A DNA stretch of 64,000 bases from Poa pratensis (GCA_947311845.1 CAMZMU010000080.1:17297341-17361340), one strand, 5' to 3'; shown: positions 33,198 to 46,068, numbered from the stretch's first letter. Numbers and translations are program-made. Notes: generated by a model not told the origin, from the letters alone.

Positions 33198-36100
33198 TGT
33201 GGCGCCCGACCCGACTGCTATACAGTGATGCTGAGTGTCACCGGTTAGGCGATACAACTGGAGGTTACGGGTTTACCAATCCCCGGCCAGAACCTCTGGC
33301 AGGCGTTGCTGGGCACACCTCTCCCAGACAACACAACACCCCGATTGATGCCATCACACAGGCTCAACTATCAATGCATAATAGTAAGATCAAGACTGGT
33401 GGAACAACTGGCACATCACAGACTCTACGACACAAAAATATTATAAGCAACTCTTATAATAGAGAAAGATAGCAAAAGTTACAAACAGGGGTCACCGACC
33501 CAACAATACATCAAGCGGAAGCGAAGGGCGTTGTTCTAAACAACAAGAACCAAATATGGCCTAAGAGGCCTACAGATAAACATCCAGCGCCAGCTGTTCC
33601 GGGATGTCCCAAGCTGCCACCTGGGAACCCCAGACTACTCGTCGACGTCCACAAAGAACCCACCTTCGAAGTCGGTGAAGTCCTCTCCTGAAAACAAGCA
33701 AACGACGTTGAGTTCGACGAACTCGCAAGATTAAGAGCTAATATATGCTCGATGATTGGCTTTCAAAGGTTTTATGGCTGTTTTGCATAAAGCTGATTTT
33801 ATTTATAAAACACAACTCCATGGCATCGACTATTCAGAGTATTTTCAAAGAGGGGTAAGAAGTAACTCTTTTTCTTTTGAGATCACTTTCTCAACATCAC
33901 CACCATCGACCACGGTACCTGTTCATCAAAGGCACCTCCCCGAATCACCCTCGAGGAAGCTCACCTTGCATTCGTGAGTGGTACCTCTAGTACCCAGTTT
34001 TTTAATCATTCCGTTAAAGTTATTCTATGATCATCGTCCATTCCCAAGTCGTCCATAACCGCGGACACGGCTTTTCGAAAAGATTTATCCCTGCAGGGGT
34101 GTACAATGTGAAAGTCGCCAGGTTCCACGAGGGACCTCCCAGCTCCTTATCCATGCGTACCGCCAGACTCATTGCCTACGCTTAGCTCTCTTCCGGGGAA
34201 AGCCGGCTGAGTGTGAAACGGCTACAACCTTTACCTTGTTAAGGACTAACCCAGGATCATCAGTGAGGACGAGACAGGTTCAGTGCTCCCAGCACCCTGT
34301 CCCGTGGCCACTCATTTCCTAAACACCACTGTCCTCATCTCAGTCTTGGCCTCCGTCTTCACGCACACGCAAATGGAAGCCCGAACTAGAGGACCCTGGC
34401 TAGTCCCGCTCAAGTTAGTCGGTCGACGAGGGCTCCATATACCCCACGCATGGTTGCACGCTCAACTTGGTTCAAGAGGTACAGAACTCGCACCTAGGTG
34501 GTGAGAACGAGACAACCCACCACATCCCATGTGGCCTCTCATCCCCACCTTCTTAGCATTTTATTATCCATCACCACAATTTCTCCACCATCATCTGAAC
34601 ACTTCAATAACCTGTTTCCAACATGAAGTATCCATCGGACGGCTAAGCATTTAACTAAGCATGGCTAAGCATCAACATTGCATAGTTAAGTATTTCAGGC
34701 CAACAATACAAACCTATGGATAATAGGAGAGGGAACAGGTAATTGGCATCGGAATCTTAATGCAACTATAGGATACTCTAATCCCGGCAAAAGACATTTA
34801 GAACCGCATGCAATATTATAGTGGAGAAAATAATTGCGGAAAATAGGATAAGATATGCTCAGAGGGGGGATTACGCTTGCCTTGTTCGGGATACGGGTAG
34901 TAATACGGATCCTCGGAGTATTGTGGAGTAACCCCGTTGGCTTGATCTATCGAAACACGAACAACGGAAGAACAATCAATCACCACACATGCTCACAATG
35001 CTATGCACAAACACATGATGGCATGTCATGTTTATGCAAAGGTGGCATCATTTAGTTTATCTAGCAAGATTAAATGGAGAGCCAAATAATTAGTGCAATT
35101 ATTTGGAAGCAACCCCATATTTAGCTTAATGACCACATTGTTCATCCATTGTCACATTACCAAGAAGTGGCTCAAATATGCATGAACATGGCATGATTAG
35201 ATATGTTTTGTTCTCCCGATCATTTTGGTACCTCATTTGTAATTTTCCGAGTACCGATGAGTAAATAGTGAATTAAATAATTATTTGAATTTAATTCCTT
35301 TTCACCGATTATCGATTGACATCACGGAGAAAAGTTGTTGTCATGATGTGATCTTAGCATGGTGAGATAGCATTGGAGTTGTTGATCACTTTGATATTTT
35401 GTACACCAAAATCAGATGAACCAAACAATAGTTATTGCATTTATAAAACAAAAGAAAAGGAAAACTGAAAAAAAAACTGTGTAGCCGGCCCACAGCCCGG
35501 TTGGGCCGGTTTACAGGCCGGCCAAGGTCCAGAGAGGCCCGGCCTCCCGCCCGGTTTGGGCCGGCCCAGTAGCCGGGTAGTGGCCCGAGAAGGCCGGTTC
35601 GCAGCCCGGCCAAGCCGTCTCCACGGCCGGGCGTGCACAGAGGAACGGCGACGACTGCGGCGACTGAACTACGGTGCGACGGCGAGCTAGAGCGAGAGAA
35701 GGAGAGTGGAGGGCACTGGGGCCTGGAGAGGAGCGGCAGCTCACCCTGAGAGCGTAGGCGTGCTTGGGGAGGCCGGAGCTGGGCCACAACGGCGGCGCGA
35801 AGCTCGGCGGAGCAGTGTCGGGGACGGAGACGAAGTTGAACGGCGCGGTCGATTCCCGGAGCTACACGGCGTCCTAGCTCGATTCCGGCGGCGAGGAAGG
35901 AGAAGACGGCGCTGCGGAGCTCGTGGCGGTCCTGGCTTGGCCTGGGGCTGCTTCAATCGACGGCGGCGAAGACGGCCATGGCGCGGCGGAGTAGCTGACG
36001 GCAACGTCGATTTCGGCCAGCCCGGCTCGATTCCTTTGATGGAGAGGAAGGAGACGGCGCGGTGGAGCTGGTGGTGGTCTCGGCTCGTCTCGGGGAGGCC

Positions 36101-36858
36101 CGCAGCGGTGGCGATGTGCGTCGGCGAAGGTGGCAGCTTCGAGCTCGTTGGGGAGAGCAGAGAGAGAGGAAGGAGGAAAAAAACGGGGGAGTGGTTGAGC
36201 ATGTCCGCGTCGTGCGCATGCTCTCCTTGCAGGCAGAGGAGAGGAGAGCAGGGGGGCCGGTGCGGCGTGCGAGTGCCACGGCGGCAATGGCGCCAGTACA
36301 GCACAGAGAGAGGAGAGAGACGACGGCAAAGTTTCAGAAAACCCCCTGGAAAACTGGTTGCAAACACGGATAGGTCCTTGTCTATTTTAATTTTAAAACC
36401 CGCAGCATCTTTTACAAATTAATTCAGGCACTTAAGCATCTCCAAATTTTTGAAAATATTTGGGGAGGCTCCCCATATCAATAAGAAGCTCCCCTAATTT
36501 TCCAAGATTATTTGAAATTCATTTGGTAGGAAGATAAAATAGGAATTGCCCACAGGCAATTTGAGATTCTCTTCACTTATTTTATTTTCCAAATCAAAAT
36601 AGTTTTGTCAAAATTAAATTTGGAACTTTTGGAACTTCCTTGACAAATATAAAACTCCAACAAATTTTATTTGTCACCAAAACTTGTCAAACTCACTCCG
36701 GGTAAGTTTTGGCATTTCAAGCCATGTGTTTTTAAAATGGTGCCAAACCAAGTGTTTTATTTGTTCCGCGATTTAATATGGATGCTATGATGCAATGCAA
36801 CACAAAAGTGGAAAATTTTAGCACCCATTTTCAGGTTTACTAATTTTGGGCTGTTACA
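33198..36858 (-). repeat. 5' LTR of gypsy-E (3661 bp)
   Basis: This is the near-identical partner of 27236-30891. The main difference is a 7-bp insertion near 36263-36270 (gcggcgt type). Confidence 0.9.
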
Positions 36859-36863
36859 GCGGC
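36859..36863 (+). repeat. Gypsy-E target-site duplication, right
   Basis: GCGGC matches 27231-27235. Confidence 0.85.
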
Positions 36864-37542
36864 GTTCCGAGATACGAGATGATACTGTAATATTCTGGAA
36901 AACCGAAATAAACGGCGATTTGAGAATACCGATAATGCCATGATATTTTGGGTAATCCGAGATAACCAATATAACCATGCCCTTGGTGATGAATATTCTC
37001 TCGGTAAAACCGATACCACCTTTCAACGTTAGTTCAAGCATATATATACTGAATATTTAACGGGAACAGCAACTCTACTAACAGAGGAAACTAACTCTGT
37101 CATATGACGGAAATTAATTCTAGCAGCAAAACTATGCATAAAGATACAGACTCGAACTCAACCGAGTCCCCGAGTCAGTTTTCTTATCTGGGAGAAAAAG
37201 CTAAACTTGACTGGTTGTCCAGTCCCCGAGTCACGATATCTCGTTCCCGGGGAAAAACAGCTAAGCACGCTAGAGGGTAGCAGTCCCCGAGTAACTTTCG
37301 AGATTAACTAACTGTGCGTGGTACCAAGGAAAATACTCACGGAGCATTGTTGGTGCAGACTGGATCGATAGAACCGACATGACCCGTTGCGTCCGTTGGT
37401 GAAGGCCGCGCCAGCCTCTGCTTACTGCGGCAAGCTAGAGCGCGGAGGGTAATGGTGATGTCGAGTCCCCGAGTTGATGAAAAAGGTCCCGTCCGAATTT
37501 GATCCAGCAAGCGCCACTACCAGCCCCACGGAGGGCGCCAAC
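36864..37542 (-). mobile_element. Gypsy-D internal region, 5' side with PBS
   Basis: This is non-coding leader of gypsy-D. On the minus strand the sequence next to the LTR reads GTTGGCGCCCTCCGTGGGG (37524-37542), the same PBS class as gypsy-G (TTGGCGCCCACCGTGGGG). It also repeats 'agtccccgagt' several times (37150-37470). Confidence 0.7.
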
Positions 37543-38903
37543 TGTCATCGTGTGGAACAACAAATGCCTAGGGGTAGGCTTAAGTTTGGGGCCGATGGAC
37601 GCTAGAGGATTCGGGGAGGGATAGCGCGTTGAGGAACGCACACGGAAGACAAAACTATGAACACGAGGATTTACCCTGCTTCGGGGCTCTTATGAGAGAT
37701 AACACCCTACTGCAGCATCTAGCCTATTTGGTGTATTTTCCCCTCTGTATAAGATCTGTACAAAGGCTCCTTGAGCTGTATGTCTAAGCCTGTGCTGTGC
37801 AGCACTAAGCTTTTATGGTAAAGGGAGCTAACAGAGAGAGCGGGGGGGAAATGAGCCCATGGGGGCTGCTGTGAGCGTTCCCCTGGTGCTCCTTATATAG
37901 GGAGCCCAGGGGACAAAGGGTGGCCCACAGAACACTGTACACGCACTGCAGCTGAGTTGACTGATGGGGTCTTGTCAGCACTGCGCATGCGTCATGCAGG
38001 TACTATCCTCTGCGCTGTAGCCACGCTAAGCCACGTCCAGGATGGGCATGGCTGGTCCTGTCTTTGTCCTTGTCCTTGTCTTCTAGCGCCTGTCTTCTGG
38101 ATCTTCTAGCCACCATCCTATCTTCTCCTGGGGATAGATGGCATCTGGTAGCTGGAGACGAGGCAGAGGGCGAGACGAGGCAGCAATCGTAGAACCGATG
38201 CCGCCCAAGCGTTACTCGGTAACCTGCATGCTGGTGATGAGGCGACCTGGCGATCTCGGTCGAACGAGCAACGACCGTAGCGACGTAGCAATTGCTACCC
38301 GGTCCAGGTACGTCGGTGGGCAACTGCCGCTGAGTGAAGGAAGCGCCGGGCGTATCTCGGTCGAGTGGCCACACTGGCCCGTATAGCTGGCGCGGAACGC
38401 GGCCCGAGATACTGGGATCTCGGCCCGTCCGAGTTGAAGCACAGCCGGCCTGGCCCGCGACTGGAGCTGGAGCGATGGTGGTGGCCCGGGATCAGGAGAG
38501 GTCAGCAGTGCCCCAACCGAGGTAAATAAACCTCGGCCTGATCTGAGGTGCGGTAAATTTCGGCCTGCCCGGGGTGAAGGAGATCCCGGCCTCGGCCCGT
38601 CCGAGGTATGGTAGAAGTCGGCCCGTCCGGGGTAGAGGATAACCCGGCCTGCCCGAGACGAGGAGACCTCGGTCCGTCCGGGTCGCGTGCCGGAGCCGAC
38701 GGCCCACCGAGGCGAGGAGGACTCAGGCCGCCCGGGTTTGGAGCGAGGCCGGCATAGGGCTACGTCGGTCTGGGCCAAGCGTATGTCGGCCCAAGACGCT
38801 TTTTTCTGTCTTCTCTTTTATTTCCTTTTATCTTTTTGCTGTCTCTTCTATAAACTCAACAAAAACCATTAACTCTGGGGTACCCGGGGTTACATCCCCG
38901 ACA
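37543..38903 (-). repeat. 5' LTR of gypsy-D
   Basis: It runs from TGTCATCGTGTGGAAC to ATCCCCGACA, 1361 bp, and partners 24726-26111. Flanking pentamers gtgaa (24721-24725) and gtgac (38904-38908) are a one-mismatch target duplication. It differs from its partner far more than the gypsy-E LTRs differ from each other. Confidence 0.85.
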
Positions 38904-39619
38904 GTGACGATGTAGATTCGGGCCTTCTCCTTCAATCCTCCAAAGATCAACGAGTTTGGGTGGAGGGATTGGGAGATCTAGTGATTCTTGAGCTTCCAAT
39001 AATGGTGTTCTTCAATGTTGGGCGAGCTAAGCTTCTTGGAGAAGAAGCAATCTTTAAATAGGGGCCCCTAAAAATCGAACCGTTATGTGCAGAAAACTGC
39101 ACAGCGGTACTACCGCTGGGAGAGCGGTACTACCGTTTCCTGATCTCTCAACGGTACCAAGTGCACAGCACGGCCCAGCTGCAGCGGTACCTCTAAGAGG
39201 TGCCGTAGCTGCCAGGACTGGCGGTATTACCGCGACGCCACCGGTAGTACCGCTGGGAAGGAACCCAACGGCAGTACGAGGCACATACCGCCGGGTACCG
39301 TAGCGAGAACAGAGAACTTTTTGGCCTAGCGGTACCACCAGCGGTACTACCGCTGGCTGACACCAGCTGTACCACCGCCAGGAGGAGTACCAGCTGAGCT
39401 GCAGGAGTCCCGCTCCTGGTGGAGCGGTACTACCGCTGCGCAAGCGGTACTACCGCCAGACACATAAAAACTCTACTGCACAGATTTTCCGGGCCTCTCG
39501 CTTCCCGACTCGACGTCTCATGAAGATGTGAATTCTCTGCATTTGTCAAGCACACATTAGACATGTTAATGTGTTGTCATTAGACTCCAAAAGAGAGCTA
39601 GAGCAAATATGCTCTTTCA
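38904..39619 (-). repeat. 3' LTR of copia-C, proximal part
   Basis: It continues the LTR begun at 24160 and ends CTCTTTCA. It contains many copies of an odd palindrome, AGCGGTA-C-TACCGCT and variants (about 39103-39460). A minus-strand polypurine-like tract (aaaaacgggagat) adjoins at 39620. Confidence 0.75.
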
Positions 39620-40084
39620 ATCTCCCGTTTTTGGAGTATGATGACAACACATAAAAAATGGTTCACAAAATAAAGACGGGCTCCCCCTAACGATATGCAT
39701 TAGTATAATTTTGCTTTTGAATGCAAATGCATATCTGTTAGGATCAACACTCCCCCTAGATTTTGGAAACCGAGCAAGTTCAAAGATAAACAATATAGCA
39801 CAAACTTGCACAAAGGTAAGACAAGAGATAAACAACGTACATAGTCTTGCACACATAGGACATAGTCTTACAAGAATTTAAAGTTCTCACATGTCTTACC
39901 CCATGAGTTCATCGAAAGCAAATAAAAAGAACGAGGAGCACAAGCGAAGGACAAACACCAAATAGAAGAGACAAGCTTGTGCCCTCAACCATGCAAATCC
40001 CCCGGAGAACCTAATAGACCACTCTACCCCTTTGGCATCATGACACCAAAAAGGGAGAGGCGATGCTAACGTCCCTAGTGGAAG
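39620..40084 (-). mobile_element. Copia-C 3' internal non-coding region
   Basis: It lies between the end of the extra ORF and the 3' LTR in minus orientation. No coding is seen. Confidence 0.55.
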
Positions 40085-41939
40085 TCACTCCTCGTCGGAG
40101 GTGGAGGCCTCGGCGATCTCAGCATCGTCTTTGGGTCCATCATCACTAGCCTCAGCATCATCATCATCCTCAGAAACGTCGGTGTCAACATCATGAGCAG
40201 CAGTAGGACCAATCTAAGTGCGAGACCAAGGAATATCTGGCTGAGAGGTGGATGCATCATCATGAAGATCGGGATCCACCCAAGTGTGACGGTGGTTGAG
40301 CCAAACAGCTTCTGCACTGATTCTATCCTCAGACCCGGGCTTAATAGGGACGCCTAAGTGCTCAAAACGCTGACGGCTGAGTTGACACTCTTTCTTGTGC
40401 CTCACATGTTCTTGATAGGCCCGCTTGTCAGCATCTTCTTGGCGGCAAAGGATAGTCTTCAGAGCACCAGCCAGCCACTTCTTGAACCCTTTATCTTGAG
40501 CATTTGCCTTGGGGGGAAGCTCAAACAAGGGGTCATCATAATCATCGGTGGAGCTTTCTTCTTCAGTTGGAATGAGCGGAGGAAGGTTCCTCCTCATTGT
40601 CCAAGAGAGATAAGGGAAGACGCTTCTGAGTCCACTTTTCAATGATCAGCGTCATAATGTGAGCACCAAAAATGGAAGGTCTCCTTTTCATCACCACACT
40701 ATACATCTCATGCCATATGATGTCCATCACATCAAGCTTCTTGCCTTGCCCAACCATGAGAGAGGATTCATACATGAGATCAATGAGCTTTCCATGGATT
40801 TGATCAAAGTTGCCCACACGGGGCGCAACGGTGTTGCGGAAGATCCGGTGCATGATATCCCAAACCTTCAGCAAGTTCTCTTGGAATCCTACCAGGGCAT
40901 GACCTCGGATGTACAGCTCATAGAGAACATTGGGCTTCATAGGAAGTGAGTTATAGTTGATGCGAAAAAATTTGTTGCTTAGCAGCTTCATCCAACTCAA
41001 AACCATTGTCAACCAAACCAAGAAGAGAAGCAAACTCACTCCATTTGGCCTCAAGAATTTCGTCTTTAGAAATCCATTTGATCCTTCTTGGCTCGTCGGA
41101 GAAGAAGTGAACTGTGGCAAAGAATTGCATAACAAGGTGCTCATTGTAATTCTGTTGCAGCCCAATGTAGTCATAAATGCCAAATTCATGACAAATTTCA
41201 ATGGCTGCCCCAAAGTACTCACGGTGCTTCTCCATATGATATGTGTCAATGCAAAACTGTTCACAAACCTTGGTCTTGTGTTTGGGAAGCACTTCATAGA
41301 AAATCTTCTCTTGGAATAAGTTGTGAAACCCCGGAGTGGTGTAGGTGCGGAGCTTCGGAGTGGCATAGGGATTCATCCTTCTTTCTTTAGCAAACTCCTT
41401 GAGAGGCATGAGGGAGAGGAACTTTTTCTGAGCAGCTTTGACCTTGGTAGCATTAGATTTCTGACGGCGAGTGGTCTTTTGAGGCATAACTTCGGGCTCA
41501 TCATCTTCTTTGGCAATAGCTTTGCCGGAACAAGAACGCTTGGCAGCTCGCTTGGTGTGACTCCTACTACCCTGTTTGCCTGCACCTGTGACAGCATAGA
41601 AGGATAGCATAGGCATAAGTATTGCAAAACACGGAGACCAAACGAAGAGAATCCAAATTGCATAGTTCTGGAAAATCTCAGTTCCAGCGGTAGTACCGCT
41701 GGTCTACCGGTAGTACCGTCGGAACGGTAGTACCGCTACCTTCAGATCTAGCGGTTGACTTCGCCGTACTTGCTCGATCTATGGAATTTGCCAACCAAAC
41801 TTTGCAGCAAGGATCCTAGACTAAGTACCAACACTTTCCTACAACTTCTACCACTAGGGCTACGGAAAAACCTAACTCCATTGCATCTCAATGAATCAAC
41901 TAGGTTGAGAGGTAGGAGAGAGGGATTACCGGAGCTCAT
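40085..41939 (-). pseudogene. Copia-C extra two-exon ORF downstream of pol (unknown function)
   Basis: On the minus strand an ATG at 41939 opens a 10-nt coding exon (MSS plus one base, to 41930). A GT at 41929-41928 and an AG at 41587-41586 bound a 344-bp intron. Exon 2 from 41585 then reads in frame GAGKQGSRSHTKRAAKRS, and on through FHNLFQEKIFYEVLPKHKTK, HEFGIYDYIGLQQNYNEHLV and RRIKWISKDEILEAKWSEF. A frameshift at the A/T run near 40965-40973, another near 40560-40640, and a stop at about 40214 break it. The last frame reaches an acidic tail (DVDTDVSEDDDDAEASDD) ending at 40085. The expected protein is about 550 residues. It lies where SIRE/Maximus-type copia elements carry an extra ORF. 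I do not know its function; it may relate to the 'putative plant transposon protein' group. Confidence 0.6.
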
Positions 41940-42400
41940 GGTGGAGGAGAGGAGAAGGAGAGGGTGCTTGAGCGTCCCTCAGGCCGGAGAGGGGCTATCC
42001 AGGCCGAAGGAGGGCTCCCTGGCGACGAACGGTGGCGGTGGCGGCGGCGGCGGTGAGTTCTTTTTCGAGATAGGGGGTTAGGGGTGGAGGAGGTAGAATG
42101 AGAAACTACCCCTCCACGCCCAACTTAACCCCTGGTGAAAAAGGCCCCAGCGGTAGTACCGCTGGCCCAGCGGTAGTACTGCCGGTAGCCTACGGTGGTA
42201 CCGCTCCTGGGAGAGAGCGGTAGTACCGGCCGGCCAACAGTAGTACCGCTACCTGGTACTATTGTCTCCCAGCAACAGGTGCTGGGAGGCAGCGGTAGTA
42301 CCGGGCACCTGGTGGTGCCGCTCGTGGCACTGCCGTGCCTGGGAGAACCCAGGCAGCGATAGTACCGCCAGGGCACCGATAGTACCGGGCACTGTTGCCA
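41690..42400 (-). repeat. Array of odd palindromes around the start of the copia-C extra ORF
   Basis: There are at least ten copies or near copies of AGCGGTA-G-TACCGCT (7-bp arms, one central base), clustered at 41693-41750 (in the intron) and 42148-42390 (upstream of the ATG). The same motif, mostly with central C on the plus strand, fills part of the element's LTR. The region between holds a GC-rich leader with a GGC/GGT trinucleotide run (42028-42055). Confidence 0.75.
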
Positions 42401-42936
42401 CACAATGTCGACGGGTTGGTCACATAGTTTTACAAATAGAGAGAGAGCTGTTTATGGGATAAGGTATTGTCTTAGGATAGAAGATGGAACTGGGGGAAGA
42501 AAGAAAATCCAAGTTTGCAAGAATCAAACAATAATAGCCAAACTTGGTACTCTCCACAAAATACGAAAGAGGTCTAAAAAACCCAAATAAACCTAAATAA
42601 GATCAACTCCTCATAAGGAGGAGGGTGGTGGCCTAGGCCACCATGTATGAGTATATGTGGTGTGACACCGCGAAGATGTATCTTGGGTTCACCGCCACTA
42701 CTCGTCATTAAGCTCATAATTCATAGAAACGAATATAGAGAAGCAAATGAGTTCTTGATATCGGCATAATGGGGGAAGGGATAGTCCAATGTATTAGGAC
42801 GCACTCCCCCTATGTCCATGCCTACACCTAAACCAAATAGATAGTCAAAATATAGGTGTGTATGCAAGATAGTCAAGTCAAGCTCCTTGAATCCACGATA
42901 TTTAGCTCATGCCTCAAATAAGTGAATCTTGCTTCA
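42401..42936 (-). mobile_element. Copia-C spacer between pol and the extra ORF
   Basis: No coding features were seen. It separates the end of RNase H from the palindrome-rich promoter-like region. Confidence 0.5.
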
Positions 42937-43515
42937 TCAAGTGGCTTCGTGAAAATATCGGCAAGTTGGTCTTTGGTTGGAATATCCAAGTTCAATATCA
43001 CCACGGGCAATATGATCTAATAAAATGATGACGAATCTCAATATGCTTCGTTCTTGAGTGTTGCACCGGGTTGTGGCCAATCTTGATAGCACTTTCATTG
43101 TCACACAAAAGAGGCACTTTGTCACAATTGACACCGTATTCCTTTAAAGTTTGCCTCATCCATAACAATTGAGTGCATGCACTAGCGGCCGCCACATACT
43201 CGGCTTCGGCGGGAGAGAGATATGCAATTTTGCTTCTTAGAAGACCAACTCACCAAGGATCTACCAAGGAATTGGCATGCCCCGGAAGTTGATTTCTATC
43301 ATCCTTACAACCGCCCAATCCGAGTCCGTGTACCCGGCAAGAGAGAAATTAGAGCCCTTTGGGTACCACAAACCAAACCTTGGGGTATGAACCAAATATC
43401 GAAGGATTCTATTGACCGCCTTCAAGTGGCTTTCTTTAGGAGCGCTTGATACCTTGCACACACCCCTACACTCAACACAATATCGGGTCTAGATGCACAA
43501 AGATAAAGCAAAGAA
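42937..43515 (-). pseudogene. Copia-C RNase H
   Basis: The minus strand reads SSAPKESHLKAVNRILRYL and GYTDSDWA (about 43300-43460). Then come ASACTQLLWMRQTLKEYG, LLCDNESAIKIGHNPVQHSR and KHIEIRHHFIR (about 43010-43190). These are the TDSDWA and DN-S-A-I, then HIEIRHHFIR landmarks of Ty1/copia RNase H, the 3' end of pol. At least two frameshifts separate the pieces. Confidence 0.85.
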
Positions 43516-44458
43516 CCAATCATAGAGCGTAAAGTTTTTGATCAACATCAATACCTTTGGGTTAAGTTCAAGATGCATTTGGTGTCCATAGGAAACCGCT
43601 TCTCCTTAGCATTTTGCATATTGAACCTCTTGAGCATGTCTTGGGTATATTTGGCTTGAGAGATGAAAGTCCCTTCATTCAATTGCTTGATCTCAAAACC
43701 AAGAAAGAACTTCAATTCGCCCATCATAGACATCTCGAACCTATCGGTCATAAGCTTTGAAAATTCATCATTGAAAGCTTTGTTAGATGAGCCAAATATA
43801 ATATCATCAACATAAAGTTGGCATATGAAAAGCTCCCCTTTAACCCTCTTAGTAAAGAGAGTGGGATCGATTTCCCAACCTCAAATCCACGGTCTACTAG
43901 AAGCTCTCTAGGTGCTCATACCACGCACGTGGAGCTTGCTTTTAAGACCATAGAGCGCCTTATCGAGCTTGTAGACATGGTTAGGGAACTTGGGATCCTC
44001 GAAACCCGGTGGTTGCTTAACATATACCAACTCCTTTAAAGGACCATTAAGAAAGGCACTTTTCACATCCATTTGTTGCAATTTAAAGTTATGATGTGAT
44101 GCATATGCAAGAAGGATACGGATGGACTCAAGGCGAGCCACGGGTGCATAAGTCTCTCCAAAATCAATGCCTTCAACTTGAGAGTACCTTGTGCAACCAA
44201 TCTTGCCTTGTTCCTCACAACCATTCCATGCTCATCTTGCTTGTTCTTGAATATCCACTTAGTGCCTATAACATTGCGGCAATCCTTTGGCTTCTCAACT
44301 AATTCCACACTTGTTGCGCTTGAAGTTATTGAGTTCATCATGCATAGCTTCCAACCAATCCGGATCTTCAAGAGCTTCAAACACTTTCTTTGGTTCCACC
44401 ATGGAAATGTGAGCTTGATGTTCACTAAAGCTTGCCAATTGTCTTCTTGTGGTAACAT
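43516..44458 (-). pseudogene. Copia-C reverse transcriptase
   Basis: Landmarks on the minus strand in order are [16 protein letters not shown] and [10 protein letters not shown] (about 44210-44290), [19 protein letters not shown] and [20 protein letters not shown] with ALYGLK (43940-44085), the catalytic LYVDDI (about 43800-43815), and LKFFLGFEIKQ and ISQAKYTQDMLKRF (43600-43720). The YVDD box is intact, but frames change several times, so no full enzyme can be made. Confidence 0.85.
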
Positions 44459-44778
44459 TCTTAGGTCACCAAGGATTGCTTCTAGCTTGTGACCTTTATT
44501 TCAAAGTCTCTTGCAACTCTTGCTTTACGACGGGCTTCGATATCTCTATTGCATCTTGGAGGTATCTCTTGATCATTTGAGTCCCCGTCTTGACCGGAAT
44601 GTTGACCTTGATCATTATGCACATCTTCAACAATAGAAGGAGAGGGTTGATCTTGGTCTTGACCTTGGCTAGCATCAAAATGGAGAACTTGGTTCTTGCA
44701 TAGCAACTTGGTCAACATGAGGAGGGTCTTGAACTTGTTCTTGGGTTGGTGCATCATTTGCTTCCATAGTGGGCCGGT
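44459..44778 (-). pseudogene. Copia-C integrase-RT linker
   Basis: This is a low-complexity acidic and Gln-rich linker (DQDQPSPSIVEDVHNDQGQ) ending in CNRDIEARRKARVARDF. It joins integrase and RT in the usual copia order. Confidence 0.6.
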
Positions 44779-46068
44779 TCAACTTGTGATGGTGATGAGT
44801 TCCACTTGAGTGGAGCTTGGACTTGCTTGAGGGTCACAATGAATCTCAACGGGGCGATGGAAACCAATGCCCATTCTTCTTATTGCATCTTGAGGCTCCT
44901 CATTATCTACATCACAAACATGAAATTGCGCCACTTGGGAGCCGTCATTCTCATCGAACCTCACATCACAAGATTCTATGACTTTCCCGGAGGTTTTGTC
45001 ATAGACTCTATAGGTGTGAGATTCGGCACCGTACCCAACAAAAACACCCTCTAAAGCTTTAGATTCAAATTTAGACAAACGAACACCTTTGATCTTATAG
45101 AAACACTTACAACCAAATACTCGGTAGTAGGAGACATTGGGCTTGTTGCCGGTGAGCATCTCATAAGATGTAAACTTCTTGCCTTTGCGAAAGAATAGCC
45201 GGTTTGATGAATGACACGCCGTGGAGATGGCCTCGGCCCACAAGAAGAGTGGAGATTTAAACTCCGCCAACATAGACCTTGCCATATCCATGAGGGTCCG
45301 GTTCTTCCTTTCGGCTACACCATTTTGTTGAGGGGTATATGCAGCGGAATATTGATGACGAATCCCCTCTTCACTAAGAAACTCATTTAGGTGTAGTTCT
45401 TGAACTCGGAGCCATTGTCACTCCTAATGGCCAATATAGGGACATTGTGTTGGCGTTGAACTTCATTGGAAAAGTCGATGACGGCTTGTTGGGTCTCATC
45501 CTTCGTCTTGAAGAAATAAACCCAAGTAAATCTTGAATAGTCATCAACAATCACCAAGCAATATTTCTTCCCACCAAGACTGGTTGAGGACGGCACCAAA
45601 GAGATCAACATGAAGAAGTTCCAATATCCTCTTTGATGAAATGATGGTCTTGCTTGGATGGGGAGAATCATGCATCTTTCCTTCAACACAAGCCCTACAA
45701 AGACGATCTCTAGAAAAAGAAACATTGTCTTTTAGTCCAAGAATGTGGCCACCCTTGTGAAGACTTTGCAAAGTTCTCATGTTGACATGGGACAAGCGGC
45801 GATGCCACAACCACCCCACGTCGGCCTTTCCGAATAGGCATATTGCTTGAGTGTTGGTTGACCCCGAAAAGTCCACCACAAACAACTCATTTTCAACATA
45901 CCCAACGAACATGACCTTTAGAGTCTTGCTCCTCAAGAGTACCACCATATCAATAGTAAAATGGACATCAAAGTTCATCTTATTAAGTGCACGAACGGAC
46001 ATAAGATTGTAACCGAGGGACTCGACAAGCATGACATTTACAAGGGTGATATCCTTTGCAACTACCAC
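44779..46068 (-). pseudogene. Copia-C GAG-pre-integrase and integrase
   Basis: It begins with ELFVVDFSG and WLWHRRLSHVNMRTLQSLHK and the HHCC zinc site (H-RRLSH, then CRACVEGK). The core follows (DDYSRFTWVYFFKTKDE, AIRSDNGSEFKN). The C-terminal part is open for 170 codons (44779-45291: LFLWAEAISTACHSSNRL, KPNVSYYRVFGCKCFYKI, LEGVFVGYG). One or two frameshifts lie between 45300 and 45600. The enzyme would insert element cDNA into the genome. Confidence 0.85.
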
